From Molossus alvarezi (Eukaryota > Chordata > Mammalia > Chiroptera > Molossidae): 64,000 nt of DNA. The notes beneath the pieces were generated by a model. It had not been told where the DNA came from. It was given only the letters and a program-made list of their open reading frames with translations, and ran no database searches. How positions within the stretch are numbered: the stretch's first letter is position 1; every line of letters begins with the position of its first letter. The DNA lies in NCBI GenBank assembly GCA_037176705.1, contig CM073907.1, positions 12,059,001-12,123,000 on the forward strand, given 5' to 3'. Shown piece by piece: positions 56,801 to 64,000 of the stretch. The position numbers were made by a program, and so were the translations under genes.

Positions 56801-59800
56801 AGGGACAGCCGGGACAGAGCCTGCGTCTGCCCCCTCACCCCTGCTGGAGGGACAGCCGGGACACAGCCTGCGTCTGCCCCCTCACCCCTGCTGGAGGGAC
56901 AGCCGGGACACAGCCTGCGTCTGCCCCCTCACCCCTGCTGGAGGGACAGCCGGGACACAGCCTGCGTCTGCCCCCTCACCCCTGCTGGAGGGACAGCCGG
57001 GACACAGCCTGCGTCTGCCCCCTCACCCCTGCTGGAGGGACAGCCGGGACACAGCCTGCGTCTGCCCCCTCACCCCTGCTGGAGGGACAGCCGGGACACA
57101 GCCTGCGTCTGCTCCCTCACCCCTGCTGGAGGGACAGCCGGGACACAGCCTGCGTCTGCTCCCTCACCCCTGCTGGAGGGACAGCCGGGACACAGCCTGC
57201 GTCTGCTCCCTCACCCCTGCTGGAGGGACAGCCGGGACACAGCCTGCGTCTGCTCCCTCACCCCTGCTGGAGGGACAGCCGGGACAGAGCCTGCGTCTGC
57301 CCCCTCACCCCTGCTGGAGGGACAGCCGGGACACAGCCTGCGTCTGCCCCCTCACCCCTGCTGGAGGGACAGCCGGGACACAGCCTGCGTCTGCCCCCTC
57401 ACCCCTGCTGGAGGGACAGCCGGGACACAGCCTGCGTCTGCCCCCTCACCCCTGCTGGAGGGACAGCCGGGACACAGCCTGCGTCTGCTCCCTCACCCCT
57501 GCTGGAGGGACAGCCGGGACAGAGCCTGCGTCTGCCCCCTCACCCCTGCTGGAGGGACAGCCGGGACACAGCCTGCGTCTGCCCCCTCACCCCTGCTGGA
57601 GGGACAGCCGGGACACAGCCTGCGTCTGCCCCCTCACCCCTGCTGGAGGGACAGCCGGGACACAGCCTGCGTCTGCCCCCTCACCCCTGCTGGAGGGACA
57701 GCCGGGACACAGCCTGCGTCTGCCCCCTCACCCCTGCTGGAGGGACAGCCGGGACACAGCCTGCGTCTGCCCCCTCACCCCTGCTGGAGGGACAGCCGGG
57801 ACACAGCCTGCGTCTGCTCCCTCACCCCTGCTGGAGGGACAGCCGGGACACAGCCTGCGTCTGCCCCCTCACCCCTGCTGGAGGGACAGCCGGGACACAG
57901 CCTGCGTCTGCCCCCTCACCCCTGCTGGAGGGACAGCCGGGACACAGCCTGCGTCTGCCCCCTCACCCCTGCTTCCCAAACATCTGCTAGTGCATGGTTC
58001 CCAGGAAGCCAGGCCCTGGCCTGTGGGCTAAGTGGTTAGAGCACCATCCCCCTACGCCAAGGTTGCGGGTTCCATCCCCAGTCAGGGCACAAACAAGAAT
58101 CAACCAATGATGCATCAATACATGGAACAGGCCTGGCCGGGTTTGCTTAGCGGTTAGAGCATCGGCCCATGGACCAGTGAGTCGCAGGTTCAATTCTGGT
58201 CAAGGGCACGTACCTCTGTTGCGATTCATCCCCGGCCCTGGTTGGGGTTGTGTGGGAGGCAACGAGTCAAGGTGTTTCTCTCACATCAATGTTTCTCTCT
58301 TCCCCCTCCCCCCACTCTGTTTGAAGACACATGGAAAAATATCCTCGGGTGAGAATTAAAAAAAAATAATAAGTGGAACAAGAAATCAATGTTTCCCTCT
58401 CTCTCTCAAATCAATTTTACAAATTAAAAAAACTGGGGTGAGGGGGCTGGGGTGGGAGGGGGTGGTGTTGCAAACCTCCAGGACCCGGATGCACTGGCTG
58501 CTCCCACCAGGACCAGCAGCGTCCTGGCCACTGGGGGCGACAGAAGTGCAGACCCGGAATCCACATTTTCCCAGACGGGGTGACTTGGGTGCTGCCCCGG
58601 GGTGAGGAGCATGGCTGTGACCCCTGACCTCTTTCCCTGCCCTCTCCTCAGTTCTTAATCCCAGCTCTGTTCGAACACATGCTAACACCTCTCCACCCTC
58701 ACGGGTCCCTTCCCTGGGCCCCAAACAGCCTGCCGTCCGGACTCAGAATACAGCACACCGTTCCTGGAGAGGCTGCCATGGGCCGGGCATTGTTCGGGGC
58801 CCTGTATCTAGCTCATCTCCTGTGACCTTCAGGAGGAAGGTTGGCGTCATGCCCCCATTGTACATCTATGGAAACAAAGACGTGTGATTTCAAGTCTCTC
58901 TCTGAGGGGGGCATGGTCAGCAGGTTGACCTTTCCTTCTTCCTTCTTCTTTCCTTGATGCTCACCCGACGACATGCTTTGGTTGATTTTAGAGAGAGAGG
59001 AAGGGAGAGCAAGATTGAGGTGAGAGAGAAACATCGATCAGTCCCCTCCTGCACGCTTCCTGACTGGAAATCAAACCCTCAACATTTCGGGGCACGGGAC
59101 GATGCTCCAACCACTGAACCACCAGGCCAGGGCAACCCTTCCCTCATTTTTTAAAAAAAATATGTTTTTATGGATTTTTTTTTTTTTAGAGAGCGAGAGA
59201 GAGAGAAAAGGAGAAATAGAAACATCGACGTGAGAGAGCAACATCAATCGGCTGCCTCCTGCACGCCCCCTACTGGGGATCAAGCCTGCAACCCAGGCAT
59301 GTGCTCTGACTGGGAATTGAATGGAACCTTTGAGTCCATGGGATGACACTCAATCCACTGAGTCACACTGGCTGGGCCCTTCCTTCATTTTATTTTTTAA
59401 ATATGTTTTTATTGATTTTTTTAGAGGGGAAGGGAGAGAGAGAGAGAGAAACATCGATGTGAGAGAGAAACATCAATCGGCTGCCTCCTGCACGCCCCCT
59501 ACTGGGGATCGAGCTCACAACCCAGGCATGTGCCCTGACCGGGAATCAAACCAGACCTCTCAGTCCATGGATCATGCTCCATCCACTGAGCGCCCCGGCC
59601 GGGGCAACCCCTCCCTCCTTTAAAATGCAGACAGCTTCTAGGCTCTGGATGTGTTCACAGCATCATTTCGAAAAGAATGTCATCTAAGCTCCTCGACAGG
59701 AATGTCGAGAAACGGGTGACGACTGGTTGCATGAAGTGCGGTTCAGTTGCAGTAGACAAACATTTAAAAATATCTCACTAAAAACCATTAACCCAGTAAA

Positions 59801-62108
59801 ATATTTTTCTGGGTTAATTGAGAGAAGAGAGAAACCGGAGTCTGATTTGGACCGAGGTGTAACCTTTACCCTGCCAGCCTTCGGGAAACTCAGCTTTCGG
59901 GGAAGACGGGCAAGCCCGTGGCACGTCACCGACAGATGGGCAGGGGTGAGGCCCAGGGAAGGGTCTTACCTGAAGCCTTCTGTGCACACAGTGCATCTCT
60001 CTGGGTCACCGACGCACTTTTTACAGCTTGGGTGGCATTTAAAGCATTTTTTCTGACCTGGAGGAAAAGAGGAGCAGGAAAAGGGGGAACGGGTGTGATC
60101 AGGTCTAGGCTCTGGTATCCCCAGTTCAGCTCAGGGACTCTCCCAGGAGGACCTTCCACCCACTTTCCACCCCCACGTCGCTAAGCTGGTGCAGGCTCCC
60201 CAGCCCCACCCCAGCCCCGCCCACGCACCCGTCCAGGGCTACAGGGAAGCCCCCACGCGGTCTCTCCACAGGAGAAAGTACAGGATAGACAGACAGCCAT
60301 CCTCAAAGTGCTTCCTCAGCTGACACCTGCAATCCCACTGACCCCAGAGCCTCTGGCCTAAGCCGCCCCTCTGCCCGTCCTCAGAAACACTGACTTGGCG
60401 GACGTGGGATCCCTCAAACCGCGGGGTTCATTCCGACAGCGCTTTGGACTGTTGGGCGACTAACCGCATGTTTGAAGGCTCCGATTTCGCCATCTCCCCA
60501 CCTCCCCTGTTCAGGGTGCTTTCTCAGAAGGACTGAGCAGAGCCAGGGAAAATTCAACCGGGAGAGGGGACCCCAGCCCAGGGAGGGGGCCGATTCCCCC
60601 GTTCCCCACACTTACTCTCCAGAGCGTAAAAGCCCGCAGGACAGAGGCTCACGCAGGTGCTCATCTCCGGGTGGTGGTAGAACCCGCGGCGGCAGGACAG
60701 GCACTGCGTGGGGCTCCTGCCCGAGCAGGTCTCACAGCCCCTGTGGCACCGGCGACAGCGTCTGGCAGCTGAGTCCCCAAAGTAGCCCAAGGGGCACACG
60801 CTCACACACTTCCTGGGGGGCACAGAGGACCTCTTCAGCTCAGCCAAGCCCACCCCAAAGTCCACCACGGAAGGGCAGTGAGCGCAGGGGGCCTCAGCTG
60901 TACCCCCCCCCCCCAGCCCCTGCCCATCCCCAGCCTTCCAGGATACCAAGGCCCCAGGGGTGAAGTGGAAACCAGGAATGCCTTCCTCTCACCAAGCAGC
61001 TGGGCACTCAGGGATGAGAGCCCCCAGCCCGGCCACAGCCCTGCTGGGCACTCAGGGATGGGAGCCCCCAGCCCGGCCACAGCCCTGCTGGGCACTCAGG
61101 GATGGGAGCCCCCTGCCCGGCCACAGCCCTGCTGGGCACTCAGGGATGGGAGCCCCCTGCCCGGCCACAGCCCTGCTGGGCACTCAGGGATGGGAGCCCC
61201 CAGCCCGGCCACAGCCCTGCTGGGCACTCAGGGATGGGAGCCCCCTGCCCGGCCACAGCCCTGCTGGGCACTCAGGGATGGGAGCCCCCTGCCCGGCCAC
61301 AGCCCTGCTGGGCACTCAGGGATGGGAGCCCCCTGCCCGGCCACAGCCCTGCTGGGCACTCAGGGATGGGAGCCCCCTGTGCCACCCCAACCCTGCTGGG
61401 CACTCAGGGATGGGAGCCCCCCTGTGCCTCACAGCCCTGCTGGGTACTCAGGGATGGGAGCCCCCTGTGCCACCCCAACCCTGCTGGGCACTCAGGGATG
61501 GGAGCCCCCCTGTGCCTCACAGCCCTGCTGGGTACTCAGGGATGGGAGCCCCCCTGTGCCTCACAACCCTGCTGGGCACTCAGGGATGGGAGCACCCTGT
61601 GCCTCACAACCCTGTTGGGCACTCAGGGATGGGAGCCCCCCCTGCCCAGCCCATGATGCTGACTCCTGGAACAGCACTGGCCTCTGAAACGTCTCTCATC
61701 CACAGCCCCTGTGGTCAGCCTCGGGCTGCTCGATGCCCCGTTTTAGGGAGCGGAAGGGACTAGTGTGCAAGCAGACACCGGTGCCACAGCTGCCGGTTTC
61801 TCTGTCAGGGACACACATTACCTGTGTGACGAGACCCCCCAAACTACTCCAACGTATGAAATCCCAAAGCGGGGAACCTCAGTGGGACTGCCGTTCTGGG
61901 CACCCCAAGTTCTTCAGCAGCGCCAGGTGTGGGGGCTCAGGGCAGCCCCGCACAGGCCCCTCGGCGCGCTGCGGGCTCCCAACGTGAGCGCGGAGCCCAG
62001 CCTACCTGCTGGTCTTGGCGCTGCCCAGGCTGAAGTGGACGCAGTTCAAGCACTGGTCTGCGCTGGGGCCATCGCAGCCCTTGTCCCCACACTCCGGATG
62101 GCACACAC
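50713..62108 (-). CDS. PCSK6: PCSK6 (PACE4) 3' portion: cysteine-rich and PLAC exons
   Basis: Secreted or matrix-bound subtilisin-like proprotein convertase that cleaves TGF-beta-family precursors such as Nodal. Only the C-terminal end is in the window. Seven minus-strand coding exons have GT-AG borders and joining phases: 62108-62006, 60812-60616, 60057-59970, 55278-55175, 52952-52829, 51655-51543 and 50810-50713 (stop TAG). They encode furin-like Cys-x2-Cys repeats (VCHPECGDKGCDG, CRRCHRGCETC, CFKCHPSCKKC, CGMCHPSCKTC, CDESCLSC) and the final PLAC domain (FCEMVKSNRLCERKLFTQFC, then CRTCLRAG). This region binds heparan sulphate and TIMPs in the family. The prodomain, catalytic and P domains are to the right of the window. 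The related PCSK5 is less likely because the segment matches PACE4 almost residue for residue, and because SNRPA1 lies next to it. Confidence 0.95.
51543..51655 (-). CDS. PCSK6: PCSK6 penultimate exon (Cys-rich)
   Basis: Acceptor CGCACAG|GTGTGATG, donor AACG|GTGAGC. Encodes CDESCLSCEGSSRNCSRCKA, then GFTQLGSSC and NHTCSN. Contains two N-x-S/T sequons (NCS, NHT). Confidence 0.94.
52382..52586. repeat. Minisatellite of about 15-bp units
   Basis: About 14 degenerate units of the type CCCAGCTACACGGTG or CCCGGCACACGGTG, in the PCSK6 intron between the penultimate exon and the exon before it. The two unit types alternate irregularly. Confidence 0.9.
52829..52952 (-). CDS. PCSK6: PCSK6 exon, third from the 3' end (Cys-rich)
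   Basis: Acceptor CACCCAG|GCCCCGGC, donor CGCAG|GTACGT. Encodes PGREDCIHCAAYFQDWKCVP and then ACGEGYYPEEMPGLPHRVCR. The spacing between HC and the next Cys is two residues shorter than in the human protein I recall. Confidence 0.93.
53478..53715 (+). mobile_element. SINE, subgroup A, young-looking
   Basis: Head CCTGACCGGTTTGGCTCAGC, tail CCTCAGGTGAGGATTAAAAA. Perfect 17-bp target duplication TAAAACATGGCCCTGGC (53461-53477 and 53716-53732). The target duplicates the start of a neighbouring SINE head. Confidence 0.95.
53733..53890 (+). mobile_element. SINE, subgroup B/C, shortened
   Basis: Head TGGCCGGTGTGGCTGCATTG, GGTTGGGGGTTCAATTC, tail TTCCTCTTTCTCTAAACCCA. Confidence 0.8.
53925..54025 (+). 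mobile_element. Head-only short SINE with A-tail
   Basis: tRNA-like head from TGCTGGCCAGTTTGGCTCAG to GGGGCACGTACC, directly followed by a run of 17 A. No CT-rich body. Same 3' junction as the copies at 6,397 and 17,946. Confidence 0.85.
54033..54195 (+). mobile_element. SINE, subgroup B, head lost
   Basis: Starts at GGTCACCGGTTCGTTG and keeps CCCAGTAGGGGGCGTGCAGG, the CT-rich part and AATCAATAATAACTTTTT. Confidence 0.85.
54456..54674 (-). mobile_element. SINE, subgroup B, diverged
   Basis: Reverse element with AGGCGCCCCAACCAGGGATT and head ending CACCGGCCAGGGC. Flanks around ACGGCAATATTTT / ACAGCAGTGTTTT. Confidence 0.87.
55175..55278 (-). CDS. PCSK6: PCSK6 exon, fourth from the 3' end (Cys-rich)
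   Basis: Acceptor TCCGCAG|CCTCGCAC, donor GTGG|GTGAGT. Encodes LARGSCVPDCEPGTYFDSEL and then VKCGMCHPSCKTCV. The intron between this exon and the previous one (55,279-59,969) holds the 47-bp minisatellite. Confidence 0.95.
56513..57970. repeat. 47-bp minisatellite, 31 copies, in a PCSK6 intron
   Basis: CTGGAGGGACAGCCGGGACA recurs at 56513, 56562 and then every 47 bp to 57925. Units are almost identical. Variants are T or C in TCTGC(T/C)CCCTC and CACAGCC versus CAGAGCC. Because 47 is not a multiple of 3, three units (141 bp) make a 47-residue super-repeat that stays open in two plus frames. These give 570- and 524-codon frames that I regard as non-coding. Confidence 0.98.
58013..58430 (+). 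mobile_element. SINE, subgroup C, split by a younger SINE
   Basis: Head GCCCTGGCCTGTGGGCTAAG, GGTTGCGGGTTCCATCCCCA. After the insert it resumes with GTGGAACAAGAAATCAATGT. Confidence 0.87.
58131..58370 (+). mobile_element. SINE, subgroup A, nested
   Basis: Head GCCTGGCCGGGTTTGCTTAG, tail TCCTCGGGTGAGAATTAAAA. Sits inside the subgroup C element; both sides carry a GGAACA motif. Confidence 0.92.
58790..58880. mobile_element. MIR fragment
   Basis: ATCTAGCTCATCTCCTGTGA, then CCCCCATTGTACATCTATGG and AAACAAAGA resemble the core and 3' part of MIR. Short and old. Confidence 0.5.
58940..59133 (-). mobile_element. SINE, subgroup A/B, first of a stack
   Basis: Reverse element, head ending CACCAGGCCAGGGC. 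Followed by AACCCTTCCCTCATTTT. Confidence 0.85.
59148..59377 (-). mobile_element. SINE, subgroup B, second of a stack
   Basis: Reverse element with CCCCCTACTGGGGATCAAGC, head ending CACTGGCTGGGC. Flanked by CCTTCCCTCATTTT and CCTTCCTTCATTTT. Confidence 0.9.
59392..59605 (-). mobile_element. SINE, subgroup B, third of a stack
   Basis: Reverse element with CCCCCTACTGGGGATCGAGC, head ending CGGCCGGGGC, followed by AACCCCTCCCTCCTTT. Confidence 0.92.
59970..60057 (-). CDS. PCSK6: PCSK6 exon, fifth from the 3' end (Cys-rich)
   Basis: Acceptor CTCCAG|GTCAGAAA, donor TTCAG|GTAAGA. Encodes QKKCFKCHPSCKKCVGDPER and then CTVCTEGF, with six cysteines. The phase joins the neighbouring exons to give ESQKKC and GFSLARG. 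Confidence 0.95.
60616..60812 (-). CDS. PCSK6: PCSK6 exon, sixth from the 3' end (Cys-rich)
   Basis: Acceptor CCCCCAG|GAAGTGTG, donor GAGA|GTAAGT. Encodes KCVSVCPLGYFGDSAARRCR, the motif CHRGCETC, CLSCRRGFYHHPEMSTC and CPAGFYALE. The ten cysteines make about one and a half furin-like repeats. Confidence 0.95.
61002..61640. repeat. 44-bp minisatellite, about 15 copies, in a PCSK6 intron
   Basis: GGGCACTCAGGGATGGGAGC recurs every 44 bp from 61046 (first copy at 61002, diverged), with 43-45 bp steps near the right end. The left block carries CCCGGCCACAG and the right block GTGCCACCCCA or GTGCCTCACAG, so the array has two unit families. Frames of 184-269 codons across it are repeat artefacts. 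Confidence 0.97.
62006..62108 (-). CDS. PCSK6: PCSK6 exon, seventh from the 3' end (Cys-rich)
   Basis: Acceptor TCGAG|GTGTGTGCC, donor AGCAG|GTAGGC. Encodes VCHPECGDKGCDGPSADQCL and then NCVHFSLGSAKTS, with five cysteines. This is the most 5' PCSK6 exon I can recognise; 62,109-64,000 is intron with no exon that I can support. Confidence 0.93.
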
Positions 62109-64000
62109 CTCGAAAGAACAAGCATTTCCTTTCACCCACCGAGAAACCCTCAGTCAAACCCAGTCCCCCAGGTCCCTGAGTGGGGGTCAGGAGCAGCTGC
62201 CCGGGACAGCGGTGGGCCTGCGGGTCTGGACAGCCAGACCACAGACCCGGGCATCCAGCCCTACGGGATTCTGGACACAGGGAGCAGGTCTCTGGTTAGT
62301 GTGCCCGTGTCAGGGGTTCGATACTAGCCCAGGACAGCCTCAGACCGACAGCACCCAGCGGGGGGTGGGGACCCAGATCCAAGAGAGACTAAGGGAGAGG
62401 CCGGGACGGGGGAGGCAGGGACCAGCCAGCAATTCTGGTCTCCATCCTGAAGGACCGAGCAAGGTAATCTGGGGAGGGAGGGCGCCCGGGCAGCGGATAC
62501 AGTGATGATCGCCCGGGAAATAAGCGGGAAGATGGGTAGGACCAAGACGGATTTCCACGTGGTCAGGACCACGGGTGGGCCTGGGGGTGGGGTGGCCTCA
62601 CACAGGGCCCATCACTCCTCCTCCTGTGGGCTCCCCCACTCTGTCCCTCAGCGGGGGGCCACTGGTCTCTCCTCAAGTGCCCTCGAGCCCCTCAATTTAA
62701 CTCCTGGGGGTCTTGTTGCAAAAGCGCCAGGGAGATGCTGAACGGGCACCAGCAAGCCTCGCCCTCCGGGTGCCCGCCCCTGGGTGGGCCAGCGGGAGAG
62801 CCATTCGGAGCCCTGGGTCAGCGGATCAAGGAAGGTGCCCCTGACCTGCATCCCAGCCCCCTCCCTACCCTCCTCCTCTAGGAAGTGGCTCAGGAGAGCC
62901 CACCTCGCAGGGAGCGGCCCCGGGACCATTACAAAGGCTTTGAGTCTGGAGAAAGAAAGACCAACCCTTCTACAAGGTTCTGGCTATTGGAGGGCGGGAG
63001 CGAGTTCAGGGGCAAAGAGGAGGTGATCTGCTGGCCGCCAGCATTTCCCAGGGACGCAGGCGAAGACAAAAGTCCCGTTCTCTGCCGCCCACAATGGGGC
63101 TTTGCTGAGGGGCACAAAGACCCCTTCATCCCTCTTGAAAGGGCCTCGAGACCTTCCCAGTGTTTGGCCGGTTTATTTTGCTTCCCTCCCCGAAGGTTTG
63201 ATGGTGTTGACATTTCCAGCATTCTCATCGTGGGTCCCGCCGTGAACCCCTTCCTAAGTGCGGCTGGTCCCTGGGGGTGCGCCGGGCCGCGTCCCGGCCT
63301 GGAGTCACCTAGCAGGGGACTGGCCACATCCCAAGCTCGGAGCACAGCGAGGGCCACCCACCCCCCTGAACTCCGGACTGTGGGCTGTTGGGGGTCATTT
63401 GATTTAATTCTGGTCCACGTCAGCCCAGCCTCTTCGTGGGGAGACCCTCGGGGATCAAGCTTCCTCGCACCATCTCGCTGAAAACACCCTGAACTTGGCT
63501 CCCGGGCTCCAGCCCTCCCAGCCTTGCAAAGCGCCCCCTCCTGCAAGGACTTCTCCTGAGCCCAGGGGCCCCCCAAGTCAGCCTCCCTGAGGAAGGTAAC
63601 AGTGTCCTCAACCGCGAGGAGATCTGGGGCCAGATCTGGCTCAGAAGGAAGTGCCTCGTGGGCAGGACTCGGTCTAGAACATTCTCTGCTACGTTCCCAG
63701 CACCCGGATGGCCGCTGGTCACGGGAGGTGCCCAGTGAATATCTGCAGAGCAGCCAGGGCAAAGGGGAGTGGCGGGAAACTGGGAAGCGCAGGTGTCCTC
63801 CCCATCCACACACTGAATGTTCTAGAACGTCCCAGGTCAAGATGGCTGGGAAGGGCCTAGGGCTGGGCTTCCAGCTGCTGCCTCAACCCCCTCACCTCTG
63901 TGCTGCGCTCTGCAAACAGCTTTAATAACCATCGTCCCACTGCAAAGTGCCCCTGACCTTCCCCTATCTCCCTGGGCTTGTCTGAGGCCGAGATGGTCCC
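62109..64000. other. PCSK6 intron, nothing further recognised
   Basis: No cysteine-rich exon with splice sites on the minus strand and no clear SINE. A 303-codon minus frame at 63840-62929 has no family resemblance. Confidence 0.45.

Noticed and set aside
56513..57970. CRISPR-like array of regular repeats
   Set aside because: There are no unique spacers between repeats; units are head-to-tail identical and the DNA is mammalian. It is a minisatellite.
56278..58031. 570- and 524-codon plus-strand ORFs
   Set aside because: They are the 47-bp minisatellite read in two frames, inside a PCSK6 intron and antisense to the gene. No start context or family match supports a protein.
60878..61763. ORFs of 267-269 codons and 184 codons with PGHSPAGHSGMG-type repeats
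   Set aside because: Same artefact from the 44-bp array; open in several frames at once.
62929..63840. 303-codon minus-strand ORF as a further PCSK6 exon
   Set aside because: No cysteine-rich pattern, and no acceptor/donor pair in a phase that would join the exon at 62108.

Overview
This is mammalian nuclear DNA, almost certainly from a bat. About fifty tRNA-derived SINEs of the bat (Ves-type) kind lie in all gene-free stretches, with the head motif CTGGCCGGTTTGGCTCAG. Old L1 pieces, a MaLR LTR and a MER5-type hAT element lie between them. The bat family cannot be settled from the sequence alone. Real exons are split, have GT-AG borders, and are all on the minus strand. Most long open frames here are by-products of GC-rich or tandemly repeated DNA.

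Three minus-strand genes were reconstructed exon by exon. SELENOS (selenoprotein S; 6 coding exons, 22,785-29,690) encodes 189 residues with selenocysteine as the second-last residue, and a SECIS-like hairpin lies in its 3' UTR. SNRPA1 (U2 snRNP A'; 9 coding exons, 34,423-44,204) encodes 254 residues. The 3' part of PCSK6 (PACE4 proprotein convertase; 7 coding exons, 50,713-62,108) covers the furin-like cysteine-rich repeats and the C-terminal PLAC domain; the 5' part lies beyond the right edge. Gene order and orientation match human 15q26.3 as I know it (CHSY1, SELENOS, SNRPA1, PCSK6), so 1-22 kb should be the CHSY1-SELENOS intergenic region. I see no CHSY1 exon.

Layout: 1-9.3 kb is intergenic DNA with SINEs, including a stack of three at one target. 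9.3-14.4 kb holds a MaLR LTR, L1 ORF2 remnants and an antisense ORF1-only LINE (HAL1-like) that is itself interrupted. 15.1-18.6 kb is a GC-rich, CpG-dense block grading into a decayed tandem array. 21.45-22.28 kb is a clean 104-bp minisatellite just downstream of the SELENOS poly(A) signal. 22.3-29.9 kb is SELENOS, with a CpG-island promoter. 34.2-44.4 kb is SNRPA1, with a CpG-island promoter. 44.4-49.4 kb is repeat-rich spacer. 49.4-64 kb is the 3' end of PCSK6, whose introns carry three minisatellites (15-bp, 47-bp and 44-bp units).

The genes are not an operon and share no pathway, although SELENOS (ER-associated degradation) and PCSK6 (secretory-pathway processing) both act at the ER or secretory route. 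The most unusual items are the minisatellites, a head-only SINE form with its own A-tail, two stacks of SINEs that reused the same target, the HAL1-like element, and the orphan CpG-rich repeat block.
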